Origin: an uncultured Ureaplasma sp. | Lineage (GTDB): Bacteria; Bacillota_I; Bacilli_A; Mycoplasmatales; Mycoplasmoidaceae | Direction: 5' to 3' | Assembly: GCA_902789825.1 (NCBI GenBank) | Contig: CADAPK010000001.1 | Coordinates: 165,270 to 229,269 of the forward strand | DNA length: 64,000 nucleotides | Shown: piece after piece, positions 20,872 through 30,528 of the stretch | Position numbering within the stretch: position 1 is the stretch's first letter | How the letters are laid out: each line of letters begins with the position of its first letter | Notes under the pieces: generated by a model | What the model was told of the DNA's origin: nothing | The model's database searches: none | Seen by the model: only the letters and a program-made list of their open reading frames with translations | Program-made: the position numbers and the translations under genes

Positions 20872-21381
20872 ATGATTAATCTTGTCAAAAATTTGTTTTT
20901 AAACAAAAAATTATTTTTGAGAAGATTAATTTTTTTTTTAAGTGTTTTTACGATTGTTTTAATTTTTGCTTTAACATTTCATTTAATGTTTAGAAAATAT
21001 AACGATGGTGATATTATCTCAAAGAAAAATAAATTTTTATATCTATTAGTTAGATGAAATGATGGTTTAGGCTTTAGCATTTTAAAAGGAAAATTTGTTA
21101 CAATATGTATTGTACAACTTATCTTTATTGTTTTACAAATTTTAATATTAAATCTTTGCAAAAAAACAATTGAAATTATTTTTCTTTCAATGATAATAAG
21201 TGGAGGATTGTTCAATTTTTTTCAGCGAATCCTATCAATAAAAAAACAAGTTCTTGATTATTTTTGTTTTGGGTTTTTTGAATTTCCAGTTTTTAATGTT
21301 TCTGATGTATTTATTACGATTGGGATCGTTGGATTTATGATTGTGGAAATGGTTAAATTAATTAAAACATTCGATGCATAG
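20872..21381 (+). CDS. lspA: Lipoprotein signal peptidase-like protein, atypical active site
   Basis: Membrane protease family that cleaves prolipoprotein signal peptides, 169 residues with about four helices. Conserved blocks: NDGLGFSILKG (family NxGxAFS), GGLFNFFQR (family GGALGNLxDR) and FPVFNVSDVFI (family FNxAD). The second catalytic Asp (NVSD) is present, but the first, in the family NxxDR, reads Gln (codon CAG at 21223-21225). I chose ATG 20872 because it follows a -10 box at exactly leaderless spacing and avoids overlap with the divergent gene; ATG 20764 is in frame. It overlaps rluD by eight bases. The window encodes several lipoproteins that need this enzyme. Confidence 0.78.
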
Positions 21382-22282
21382 CAAAACAATTAATGTCAAG
21401 AAAAGAAAAAGACTTGATAAATATTTAGTTTCACTATTAAAAATTTCACGAACAAAAGCAAGTCAATTAATTAGACTAAAGCAAATTTATGTGAATAAGG
21501 TAATGATTAATAAACCTTCTTTTCAATTAAAACAAAACGATGAAATCGAAATTATCAATAGTGATAAAAGTAAACAAATTGATGTCAATTTGAAACCATG
21601 TAAAAAAAAATTAGATATTGTTTATGAAGATCAATATCTGTTAGTTATTAATAAACCAAAAAATGTTCTCGTCCACCCTACTAAATTTAATGAAAAAAAT
21701 ACAATTGCTAATCGATTAATTAATTATTTGGGTAATTTTTCAAATGACAAAATTCGTCCTGGAATAGTTCATCGTTTGGATAAAAATACAACAGGATTAT
21801 TGGTTATTGCTAAAGATCTCAAGACATTAGCTGCATTAAAAAAACAAATTGACGAAAAAACCATGCTTCGAAAGTACATTTGCCTATGTCATAATCATTT
21901 CACAACAAAAAAAATAATCATTAATCGACCGATTGATCATGACCGAAAAAAAAAGACGATAAAAATGGTTGTCTCGTCAGCAAAAAAAGCAAAAAAAGCA
22001 ATAACTAAAATTACTGTTTTGAAAAATTTAAAAAATAATTTATCACTTGTTGAATGCACACTTTATACTGGAAGAACCCATCAAATTCGTGTTCACTTAA
22101 AATCCATCAATCATTGTGTATACAATGATGATTTATATGGAAAAATTGAAGACAAAAAAAAATATGGACAATTTTTACATGCATACAAATTGTCATTCAT
22201 TCACCCATGGACAAAAAAAACGATGAATTTCATAATAAAACCTGATCCAATCTTCTATGAAAAAATTAAAAATTTAGAATAA
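21374..22282 (+). CDS. rluD: RluD-type 23S rRNA pseudouridine synthase
   Basis: Isomerises uridines in 23S rRNA; 302 residues. N-terminal S4 RNA-binding domain (KYLVSLLKISRTKASQLI), then the catalytic block PGIVHRLDKNTTGLLVIAK with its active Asp, and RTHQIRVHLKSINH. Codons overlap the lspA end by eight bases, a pairing (lspA-rluD) common in Firmicutes. It converges with pepP, whose stop follows immediately. Confidence 0.93.
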   Translation: MHSKTINVKKRKRLDKYLVSLLKISRTKASQLIRLKQIYVNKVMINKPSFQLKQNDEIEIINSDKSKQIDVNLKPCKKKLDIVYEDQYLLVINKPKNVLVHPTKFNEKNTIANRLINYLGNFSNDKIRPGIVHRLDKNTTGLLVIAKDLKTLAALKKQIDEKTMLRKYICLCHNHFTTKKIIINRPIDHDRKKKTIKMVVSSAKKAKKAITKITVLKNLKNNLSLVECTLYTGRTHQIRVHLKSINHCVYNDDLYGKIEDKKKYGQFLHAYKLSFIHPWTKKTMNFIIKPDPIFYEKIKNLE

Positions 22283-23344
22283 TTATTTTTTTGCGTTTTT
22301 AGTCAAAACAAAAATTTTATTATTTTTTATCAAGATCATATCCTCAATGCGAATCCCAAATTTATTTGGTAAATAAATACCCGGTTCAATCGTAAAAATC
22401 ATATTATTTTTTAAATTTTCTGAATTATTATGATTTGTTACTTTTTCGTGAATTTCAATGCCTAAACCATGACTTGTATAATGCGTAAAATATTTTCCAT
22501 ATCCAGCATTCTTAATGATGTTGCGCGCGCTTAAGTCAACATCACTTATTTTTGATGTATTAACTTTAATGCTTTTAATTGCTATTAAATTGGCTTTCAA
22601 AACAATATCATAAATTTTTTTTGCCTCTTTGTTTCCCATTAGGAATGTTCGAGTTATATCCGAACAATACCCCTGATAAATGCAACCTATATCTAATTTA
22701 ACAATTTCATTTTTACCTAATTTTTTATTTGTTGGTTCATGATGGGGAATTGCCGAATTTTTACCAAAAGCAACAATTGGTGAAAAACTTGGTCCATCAC
22801 AATTATTTTCGTCCCAATATTTTAAAATCAAATTCCTAATTTCCTTTTCAGTAACCCCTATTTTTAATTTTGTTTTAATTCAATTAATACAATTTGTCGC
22901 GATCATCGCACTCTTTCTCATCAATTTAATCTCATCATCCGTTTTTAAAACACGAATAAATTTGCTTGAAAAGTTTAATAAAGTAATATTTAGTTTTTGT
23001 TTTATTAAAGAAAAAAAAATTTGGAATTTCTCTAATGTTAAATAATCTGATTCAATCAATATTTTTTTCACCATAGTTTTACGTAATAAAACGATTAAAT
23101 CATCGATTGATAGATATTTAATAATGGTGAAATTATTTAATTTATTTTTAATTTCAAAAAAATACCGTTGATCGACAAGTAAATAATTTTTTTTTATTGT
23201 TACCAAACAAAAACCAGTTAAATTTTTTACACCACTATACCAAAATAAATTTCGTTGATCTTGTAATAAAATTCCATCAACTTTATGCTCTTTCATTTTT
23301 TCAAATAAAATGTTATTTTTGAAAGTAAAAGAAGTATGATTCAT
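22283..23344 (-). CDS. pepP: Xaa-Pro aminopeptidase (M24 metallopeptidase)
   Basis: Releases N-terminal residues preceding proline; cytosolic, 353 residues. The metal ligands are all visible: Asp in KLDIGCIYQG and SDITRTF, His in GLGIEIHEK, Glu in FTIEPGIY, and Glu in IRIEDMI. A non-catalytic creatinase-like N-domain precedes. One UGA(Trp) near 22880 joins the two halves. Start ATG 23344; an upstream in-frame ATG at 23368 would lie beyond the putative -10 box and beside the divergent tsaB start, so I reject it. Confidence 0.92.
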
Positions 23345-23351
23345 ATAAAAA

Positions 23352-23365
23352 ATTATACCTATAAT
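23352..23365. promoter_or_regulatory. Back-to-back -10 boxes for leaderless pepP and tsaB
   Basis: TATAAT on the plus strand at 23360-23365 is followed by the tsaB ATG at 23372, and TATAAT on the minus strand at 23357-23352 is followed by the pepP ATG at 23344. Both spacings place the expected +1 on or next to the start codon, with no room for a ribosome-binding site in the 27-base gap. Confidence 0.6.
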
Positions 23366-23371
23366 CAATTT

Positions 23372-23944
23372 ATGATTTCACGTTATCAGCTATTCATTGA
23401 CACATGTAATAAATATTGCTATGTCGCGATTTATAACATAGCAAAAAAAATCGATGAAATTAAATTGGTTACAAATAAAAATGTGACTGACCTAATTACA
23501 ATTTCCATTAAGAAATTGATATTAAAGAATAAAATAAAATTTGAAAAAATTGAGACAATTTATCTTAATATTGGTCCTGGAAGTTTTACTGGTGAAAAAG
23601 TTGGTGTTGTTATCTGTAAAGCATGGTCGATTATTTTCCCAAGAATTAAAATATATACGATTAATTCCTTATATCTTCAAGCAACCACTTTACCAGCAAT
23701 ATCAATAATTGGTGCGAAAAGCAATAAATATTATCTAGCAATATATGACTTAAAAAAAACAATTATTAAACCATGTCTTGTTAATCAAATAACAAAAAAC
23801 AATCTATTAAAAAAATATAAAAATTTCAATTATTATTTTGAAGATTTCGATAATGGTTACAATTTTTTTTTACAGAAAAAAAATAAGTTTAAACTTACAA
23901 ATATTGATAAATTAGAACCGTTATATTTGAAAAATCCCACATAA
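23372..23944 (+). CDS. tsaB: tRNA t6A37 threonylcarbamoyltransferase subunit TsaB
   Basis: Partner of TsaD in making t6A at tRNA position 37; 190 residues. N-terminal ASKHA fold: LFIDTCNKYCYVAIYN, then IYLNIGPGSFTGEKVGVVICKAW, the family signature GPGSFTG(L/I)R. I use ATG 23372 because an upstream in-frame ATG (23336) overlaps the divergent pepP gene. No Shine-Dalgarno; the mRNA is probably leaderless. TsaD, TsaC and TsaE are outside the window. Confidence 0.88.
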   Translation: MISRYQLFIDTCNKYCYVAIYNIAKKIDEIKLVTNKNVTDLITISIKKLILKNKIKFEKIETIYLNIGPGSFTGEKVGVVICKAWSIIFPRIKIYTINSLYLQATTLPAISIIGAKSNKYYLAIYDLKKTIIKPCLVNQITKNNLLKKYKNFNYYFEDFDNGYNFFLQKKNKFKLTNIDKLEPLYLKNPT

Positions 23945-23955
23945 CGATTATAAAT

Positions 23956-23984
23956 TTGACTTAGTTAATGCACTAATTTATAAT
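23956..23984 (+). promoter_or_regulatory. Consensus promoter for tyrS
   Basis: TTGACT at 23956-23961, a 17-base spacer, and TATAAT at 23979-23984. The expected start at about 23991 leaves a leader of about five bases before ATG 23996. This is the best sigma-A type promoter I found in the window. Confidence 0.7.
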
Positions 23985-23995
23985 TAAAATAATAA

Positions 23996-25234
23996 ATGAA
24001 TATCGTATCTTTCTTAAAACAAAGAAATTTTATTAACAAAATTAGTGACGAAAAAAAAGTCTTACAAACACTCAAAGAAGGAAAAGGGGTTTACATTGGT
24101 TTTGACCCTAGTTTCAAATCGTTACATTTGGGAAATTATATTATGATTAATATTTTAAATATTTTTGATAAATTTAATATCAAGACATTTGCTTTAATTG
24201 GTGGTGCTACAGGAAGAATCGGTGACCCATCAGGAAAAAAAAATGAGCGCAAACTTCTTGAACTTGAACGCATTGAAAATAATATTACTTGTATAAAAAA
24301 ACAATTGCATAAACTAACTAATTCCGAAATCATCAATAATTATGATTTTTATAAAAACTTAACATTTATCGATTTTTTGCGTAATGTTGGAAAGAAATTT
24401 ACATTAAATTATTTGTTGGAAAAAGAAACTATTAAAACTCGCCTTGAAAGTGGAATATCTTTTGCGGAGGTCTCATACAATTTGATTCAAGGAAATGATT
24501 TTTTAAAATTGTACGAAAATAATAATGTCGGTGTTCAAATTGGTGGTAGTGACCAATGAGGAAACATCACGACAGGTTTGGAATTAATTCGAAAAAAATA
24601 TGGTGAAAATACTTCAGCTTGTGGAATAACAATAAATTTACTGCTCAAAAACGATGGAAGTAAATTTGGTAAAAGCGATAAGGGAGCAGTTTATTTAGAT
24701 GATCAAATTACCCCTACCTTTGAAATGTACCAATTTTTCATAAATCAAGAGGATCAAGAGTTAAAAAAATTATTTATGTTCTTCACGCTTTTAGAAGTTG
24801 AAAAAATTGATGAAATATTACAGAAACATGAAAAAAATAAAACATTGCGTTTTGGACAACGAAAATTGGCTGAAATTGTTATTACAAAAATACATGGTCA
24901 TAAAGCATATGAACAATGTTTGAAAATTGCTAATGCTTTATTTATTGGTGAATTCAATAGGTTAACTTTACAAGAGTTAGATTTGTGCTTTAAGCAATTT
25001 ATTTCTTTTCCACTGATGAAAGAAGTAAAGCTTTGTGACTTTCTTGTTGGAAATAAAATCATCGAGTCAAAACGTGTTTTTAGAGAGTTAATTGCAAGCA
25101 ATTCTTTGTTTGTTAATCAAGCAAAAATTGAAAATTACGAATTCATGTTGACGAGAGAAAATTCGTACTTTAATAAATATACGATTGTGAAAAAAGGAAA
25201 AAAAAATTATTACATTATTATGTGAGAGAAGTAA
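23996..25234 (+). CDS. tyrS: Tyrosyl-tRNA synthetase
   Basis: Class I synthetase, 412 residues. Motifs: FDPSFKSLHLGNYI (the HIGH equivalent is HLGN), GGATGRIGDPSGK, GGSDQWGNITTGLELI (Trp from UGA at 24557), and KFGKS for KMSKS. A C-terminal S4-like domain ends the protein. The true end is TAA 25232-25234 after another UGA(Trp), giving the tail MWEK. ffh starts ten bases later behind a strong AAGGAG. Confidence 0.95.
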
Positions 25235-25244
25235 GGAGTAATAA

Positions 25245-26597
25245 ATGTCAATTTTTAAATCACTACTAGGAAGAATTATCTACAAAAATATTAAAAAAAA
25301 ACTTGATAATTTAATAATCTCTGAAGATGATATTACCGAAGCACTAAAGCAAATAAGAATTGAATTATTAAATGCCGATGTGAATATTTTAGTAATAAAA
25401 AAATTTTTACAAACAATTAGAAAAAAAGCAATCGGTTATGTTATGGAGCCAAATGAGCAAGCACGCGATGTTATATTACAAATTGTTAAAGAAGAATTAA
25501 TAAATATTTTAGGCCAAAAGCAAAATGAAATTATTTTACAGGAAAATGAATTAACAAAAATAATGCTTGTCGGCTTACAAGGAAGTGGTAAAACGACTAC
25601 TGTTGCAAAATTAGCAAATTTATTAAAAACAAAAAAAAATAAAAAAGTATTAATCGTTGCTTTAGATATTTATCGTTTAGCAGCGATTGATCAATTAAAA
25701 CAATTATCGCAAAAAATTGATTGCGAATGTTTTATTTTACCAAATAAATCTGTTGAAGAGATAACAATCGCCAGTTTAGAATATGCTAAAAAAAACAAAT
25801 TTAATTGCATTATCTTTGACACTGCTGGACGATTACAAACAAGTGAAGAAATGATGCAAGAATTAAAAAGAGTCAAAAAAATTACTAATCCGCATGAAAT
25901 TATTTATGTTGTGGATGCAATGGCTGGTCAAGACATTATTAATGTTGTCGATAAATTTAATTCAATATTAAAATTAACTAGTTTAATTATTACAAAAATT
26001 GATTCTGAAGCTCGATGCGGAGCGGCATTATCAATTACAAGTCTAATAAAGATTCCCATCAAATTTCTTGGTAATGGCGAAGCAATTGGAAATTTAAATA
26101 TTTTCTATCCTGATCGAATTGCTAATCAAATTTTAGGGCTAGGTGATCTTAAAACACTATCAGAAAAGATTGATGAAAAAATTGATAAAGATTCGGCAAA
26201 AAAATCCTTTGCAAGAATGATCGCAGGAAAATTTGATCTCGAAGATTTAATGACACAGATGCAACAAATAAAAAAGATTGGTTCAATTGGAGGCATTTTA
26301 AAATTTTTGCCAAATATGAGTTATAAAATTAATGACAATCAAATTGAAAATATCGAAGAAAAAATTAAAAAATGAAGTGTTTTGTTATCATCAATGACAC
26401 GAAAGGAGCGAAGATATCCAAATATTATAAAAAAACAAATTAAACGAAAAAAAAGAATTACTGATGGTTCTGGTTGCAAAATTGATGAATTAAATAAACT
26501 CCTATCGCAATGAGAAAAAGCAAAAACAAAAATGGAAGAAATTGGTAAACAAATAAAAAGTGGAAAAAATCCTTTTTTTAACTTATTAAACAAATAG
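25245..26597 (+). CDS. ffh: Signal recognition particle GTPase Ffh
   Basis: Binds SRP RNA and signal peptides and targets ribosomes to the membrane; 450 residues. N domain, then the G domain: GLQGSGKTTTVAKLA, DTAGRLQ, TKIDSEARCGAALS. The methionine-rich M domain with SSMTRKERRYPNII and ITDGSGCKIDELN, which contacts SRP RNA, is only reached after the UGA(Trp) at 26373-26375. The start follows a good ribosome-binding site (AAGGAG 25233-25238). No SRP RNA gene was found in the window. Confidence 0.95.
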
Positions 26598-26912
26598 ATG
26601 GAAAACAATATTTACGCTATCGATCTCCCAAATTACATGATTGTAAAATGTGTCATTATTTTTGATACTGTGATGACATCGTTTCATTTTATTGCAAAAC
26701 TATCGCAATTAAATGAAAAATATTTAAATAATCGAAATATTTTGAGTTTTCATCCTCTAATAATTCGTGATGGGAATAAATTTTATCATTTAAAGAAAGT
26801 CAACGAAAATGATTATTTTTTAATAAATTTTTGTTTAAATGTTGATTGTGATGACCTCACATTAAATAATCTAATTCTTGAAAATTATTTCAATCAAGCA
26901 ATTGATTTATAA
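26598..26912 (+). CDS. Small unknown protein, 104 residues
   Basis: ATG 26598 follows the ffh TAG without a gap, so it is translationally coupled to ffh. The protein is mildly acidic with hydrophobic patches (MIVKCVIIFDTVMTSFHFIA) but no clear membrane helix, and I recognise no motif. It is not YlxM, which normally precedes ffh. Tight coupling suggests a real gene. Confidence 0.6.
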   Translation: MENNIYAIDLPNYMIVKCVIIFDTVMTSFHFIAKLSQLNEKYLNNRNILSFHPLIIRDGNKFYHLKKVNENDYFLINFCLNVDCDDLTLNNLILENYFNQAIDL

Positions 26913-26926
26913 AATCAAAATTTTAT

Positions 26927-27002
26927 TGGTGGAGTGTGAGGGGTTCGAACCCCCGACCCTATCCTTGTAAGGGATATGCTCTCCCAACTGAGCTAACACT
27001 CC
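26927..27002 (-). tRNA. tRNA-Val (anticodon UAC)
   Basis: Cloverleaf on the minus strand: acceptor GGAGTGT/ACACTCC, anticodon loop CTTACAA within TATCC/GGATA, TTCGAAC T-loop, discriminator A and an encoded CCA (complement of 26927-26929). 76 bases. Confidence 0.95.
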
Positions 27003-27005
27003 AAA

Positions 27006-27082
27006 TGGTGACCTGTGTGGGATTCGAACCCAACTAATGTACGCGTGAAAGGCGTATGCGTTTGCCTATTCGCCAACAGGCC
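27006..27082 (-). tRNA. tRNA-Glu (anticodon UUC)
   Basis: Minus-strand cloverleaf with acceptor GGCCTGT/ACAGGTC, anticodon loop CTTTCAC in stem TACGC/GCGTA, T-loop TTCGAAT and encoded CCA. 77 bases; three bases from the neighbouring tRNA-Val. Confidence 0.94.
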
Positions 27083-27085
27083 AAA

Positions 27086-27160
27086 TGGCGGCCATTAGAG
27101 GTATCGAACCTCCGACCTACCGGTTAACAGCCGGGCGCTCTACCGCTGAGCTAAATGGCC
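27086..27160 (-). tRNA. tRNA-Asn (anticodon GUU)
   Basis: Minus-strand cloverleaf: acceptor GGCCATT/AATGGCC, D-arm AGCTCAGCGGTAGAGC, anticodon loop CTGTTAA, discriminator G and encoded CCA. First of the three-tRNA array in transcription order. Confidence 0.94.
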
Positions 27161-27215
27161 ACATACATGATAATTATATTATGATAAAGACAACAAAATA
27201 TAGGGAAATACATGA

Positions 27216-27221
27216 TATAAT
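27216..27221 (+). promoter_or_regulatory. -10 box of acpP, near-leaderless
   Basis: TATAAT ends nine bases before the acpP ATG at 27231, giving an expected leader of about three bases. No convincing -35 is seen. Confidence 0.45.
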
Positions 27222-27230
27222 TTTTTAAAT

Positions 27231-27479
27231 ATGCTAGAAAAAAATATCGAAAAAATAGTTATAGAAAAAATAAAAGAATTGTGCAAAAATCATAATGTTA
27301 GCATAGCAATAAATGATGAAAACAAAAATAAGCAATTTAAAGATTTAGGAATTGATTCATTACTTGTTTTAACTTTTATTGTTGAAATTGAAAAAGAATT
27401 GGGAAAAAAATTACCTGATGAAATTTTGTTAAAGATTAACACAATTAATGAATTGATTGAAGAATTCAAAAAGCATTAA
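27231..27479 (+). CDS. acpP: Acyl carrier protein
   Basis: Carries acyl groups on a phosphopantetheine arm; 82 residues, acidic and helical. The attachment Ser is in LGIDSLLVLTF (family DSL). The helix KELGKKLPDEI follows as in typical ACPs. It stands alone with its own -10 box, and no fatty acid synthase genes are near. Its stop overlaps by four bases the stop of the converging membrane-protein gene. Confidence 0.92.
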   Translation: MLEKNIEKIVIEKIKELCKNHNVSIAINDENKNKQFKDLGIDSLLVLTFIVEIEKELGKKLPDEILLKINTINELIEEFKKH

Positions 27480-28099
27480 TTAATTTTTTGTTTGTAATTT
27501 TGATTGCGGTAATTTTTGTTCATTATGTAAATATTAACTTTTCTTCGTAGTTTTAAATTCAAAAACATATCGAAAAAATAGAGAATTAAAGCAAGAAAAA
27601 GCAAGATTGTGGTAGTAATGATAAACATCATTGCATTACGACTAAATCGTACTTTATCACTGTCAACTGCTCATCAAATTTGACTAATGTCGATTACTCA
27701 ATTTGGATTGATAAATAATATATTAAACATTACTACAATCGAAACAAATATTAATAAAAGATTTGTTAACAAAAATATTTTAATGTAATTCGAATGTTTA
27801 ATCGAAATAATGGTTAAAATAATTTGGGAAAAGGTCACAATAGCACTAAGAATAATAAGAAAAAAAGAAAATTTTGTTAAAACTCACCTATTTTTAATTG
27901 AACTAAAAACCCATAAACCTTTTTTAACTCCTTCATATAATTCTAGGTTTGATCGATTTTTAGAATTATTTACACGATAAATATTAGCGAAAATAAAAAT
28001 TAGTAATATTACGACTATTGCAAGTAAATTCACTATTTTAGTAAGTCAATAAAATTTATCAATGGGATAATAATTTTTCAATTTTTTTTTTGAAATCAT
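27476..28099 (-). CDS. Unknown membrane protein, 207 residues, four helices
   Basis: ATG 28099 to TAA 27476-27478, with UGA(Trp) codons near 28047, 27895, 27703 and 27674. The hydropathy visible by eye is a basic N-terminus, helix 1 (VNLLAIVVILLIFIFA), a loop of about 30 residues, helices 2 and 3 close together, a loop rich in Trp/Asp (WVIDISQIWWAVDSDK), helix 4, and a basic tail. Possibly related to the MSC_0882 group of Mollicute membrane proteins, but I cannot confirm this. It follows ruvB by 18 bases and is likely in the same operon. Confidence 0.65.
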
Positions 28100-28117
28100 A
28101 CATGCAAAAATTATATC

Positions 28118-29050
28118 TTAACCATGATGGTGCCTATGAAGGAAATCTCATGCAAGATTTGAAAGCATACGCCCATTATTTGTTTTAACAAGATACTTAA
28201 TTTGTATCAAATATGGTTCAATTTTATTTTCAATAAATTTTTGGTCAAATTGCGTAATTTGACTAATAGTTTTAATCCCTAAAAATTTTTGATTATTCAC
28301 GAATGCTTTCAAATATGTTATGTCATTTTGATTTAATCCGCCTTTGAATATACCAATTTTTTCTAAAATTTTAGCAACACTACTTTTTGGATCAACAATT
28401 TTATAATCATTAACACGTAATAAAATCATCAAAGCAATCCGTGGTATTCCTTTCGAATTACTAGCAATCAAACTAATGTCATTTGGTTTAAGAGCAAGAT
28501 TCAATTTTTTACAACTATTTTCGACAATTTTGGCGATTTCATCCACTTTATATGAATCGAAATAGAATACGATACCAAATCGTTGCTCAAAAGGAGTAGG
28601 TAAATTTGATAATGAAGTTGTGGCACCAATTAATGTAAAATGGGGAATTTTAATTCTTGTAATTTTTGTATTAAAATCCTTACCAATAACAATATCAAAA
28701 CTAAAATCTTCCATTAAATTATAAAATAGTTCATAACATGATTGATTTATTGCATGAATTTCATCAATAAATAAAATATCATTCTCTTTGATATTTAAAA
28801 TACAATTGTAAACATCAATATTTTTTTGAAAAATATTCCCTTGCACAATTTTTAAATTACTATTGAAATTTTTCGCAATAATCGTCGCAAGTGTTGTTTT
28901 ACCTGTTCCGGGTAAACCACAAAATAAGCAATGATCTAATTGTTTATGATTGAGTTTAGATGCCTTAATATAAATCATGAGATTCTTTTTTATTGAATTC
29001 TTACCAATAAATTCTCGAAGATTGTTAGGCCTTAGCGATTGTTGCTTCAT
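28118..29050 (-). CDS. ruvB: Holliday junction branch migration ATPase RuvB
   Basis: AAA+ motor that drives branch migration with RuvA; 310 residues. Walker A GLPGTGKTTLA, Walker B FIDEIHAI, sensor 1 LIGATTSL, and the RuvB-specific KGGLNQND region. The C-terminus continues past a UGA(Trp) at 28148 to TAA 28118, restoring a typical winged-helix end. It overlaps ruvA by 26 bases. Confidence 0.94.
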
Positions 29051-29630
29051 TTTTTGTACTAATTAATTTAATTGCCATGGAAACAATATCCGATGTCTCC
29101 ATGGAATTTGTAATTTGATTTGTATAAAGTTTATTAATTGCAAAATTAATATCGTCTTGACTATATCCTAATGTTTTTAAAACATTCACCACATCGACAA
29201 CATAGTCATAATTTTCAATTTTATTTTTTGCATAGTAGTTACCTAAATAATCAACTAATAAATAAGCAAATTTTTTTGATATTCCTGGTAATTTTTCTAA
29301 ATCAATAATTTTTTTACTAATAATTAATTGCTTTAGTAAATTAATATCATTTTGCAAAAAATTCATGGCGGTTTTTGGTCCAATTCCACTAATCGCAATA
29401 CAATTCAAAAAAAATTGTTTTTCCTCATAAATTTTAAAACCATAAAATTCCTCATTGAAACTATTTTTATTGGTAATATAACAATGCTTGTGTAAATAAA
29501 TTTTTGTAATTTTTCCAACAACAAAATTATTTGGTTTGCCAACATTAATTACATAGGCAACATAACTATGTTCTAGTGTTATCGATTTTTTGTTAATTGA
29601 AATTATTTTTCCAATGATATATGAATACAT
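29025..29630 (-). CDS. ruvA: Holliday junction DNA-binding protein RuvA
   Basis: Tetrameric junction-binding partner of RuvB; 201 residues. Starts MYSYIIGKIISINKKSITLE, a typical OB-fold, followed by helix-hairpin-helix elements AISGIGPKTAMNFL and KLPGISKKFAYLLV. The C-terminal domain III (LGYSQDDINFAI) contacts RuvB. Classic ruvA-ruvB order. A RecU resolvase gene lies at 48956, completing the pathway. Confidence 0.92.
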   Translation of the reverse strand: MYSYIIGKIISINKKSITLEHSYVAYVINVGKPNNFVVGKITKIYLHKHCYITNKNSFNEEFYGFKIYEEKQFFLNCIAISGIGPKTAMNFLQNDINLLKQLIISKKIIDLEKLPGISKKFAYLLVDYLGNYYAKNKIENYDYVVDVVNVLKTLGYSQDDINFAINKLYTNQITNSMETSDIVSMAIKLISTKNEATIAKA

Positions 29631-29725
29631 TTTTTTGATTCATATTTCTATATGGATAAAAAATAATAAAAATGAAAATATTTTATCATTTATTTTCCAA
29701 AATAAACAATTAATATGTGAAAAAT

Positions 29726-30454
29726 ATGGAAATCATTTTATTATTTTTATCACTCAAATATTGGGGAGAATGAATGGCAATTTATAATAGTTTGCAAAAA
29801 CGAGAGAAATTAATTGAACAAGATGTAATAAAAACGATAAAAAAAGTGAACAGCAACTTTTTGACGCTTTTAGACCAAAATTATTGTGCAAATTTGAAAA
29901 CAATTTATCGACCACCTTTTGGCATATACTACATCGGTAATTTCGATTTAACAAAATTAAAAACAATTAGTTTAATTGGCAAACTAAATGCGACAAATAA
30001 AAAATATATTGATGTTATTTCTCAAAAAAATATTGGGCTCATATGAGCATATTTAACAAAAAAGGAAATCATTAATGTTTTACATCAATATCCGAAAAAT
30101 AACATTTTTTATCACTTCGATCTTGCAAAAAATTATTTTCTATTACACAAAGAAAAATTTACTGATCTACTCATTAGAAATGTTTTTATTTCTGAAATAT
30201 GAGAAACAAATAATTCCATCGATTACTCACAACAAATAAATGAACGTTTATTTTGTGGAATCAGTAAAAACATCTTAATCATTAGTGATATTAGTGAGCG
30301 GAATATATCATCGTTAACGAGCTTTGCAAATAGTGAGGAAATTAGCGTAAATGTCTTAAAGGATGTTTATTTGCAAAAAATAAAAAAATTCAAAAACATA
30401 AAAAAAATTAATATTGTTGAAAATTTAGAACAAATAAAAACTTTACTAGAATAA
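29726..30454 (+). CDS. dprA: Degenerate DprA/Smf-like protein
   Basis: DprA loads RecA on single-stranded DNA in transformation-proficient bacteria. Here the protein has 242 residues. ATG 29726 gives the N-terminus LLFLSLKYWGEW, typical of Mollicute DprA; ATG 29774 behind GGGGAG is the alternative and is preceded by UGA. Family hallmarks are eroded: the strand before the Rossmann fold is present (YYIGNFDLTKLKTISLIG), but VGTR becomes IGKL, the GxxSGxAxGID loop is not seen, and RNRxISGLS reads NERLFCGIS. No C-terminal winged helix. Likely a reduced homologue; activity is doubtful. Confidence 0.6.
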
Positions 30455-30500
30455 ACTATGTTTCATTTTATGCAACGATAACAACAAAGTCGAGAGTGGG

Positions 30501-30506
30501 TATAAT
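30501..30506 (+). promoter_or_regulatory. -10 box of topA
   Basis: TATAAT at 30501-30506, 22 bases before the topA ATG at 30529, with TG-rich sequence (GTGGG) just upstream that could act as an extended -10 element. No Shine-Dalgarno precedes the ATG. Confidence 0.45.
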
Positions 30507-30528
30507 TCTCAATGTAAATAACAAATAA

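Noticed and set aside
29590..29787. Plus-strand frame upstream of the dprA-like gene
   Set aside because: Overlaps the ruvA start and has no motif; the DprA N-terminal motif is in another frame starting at 29726.
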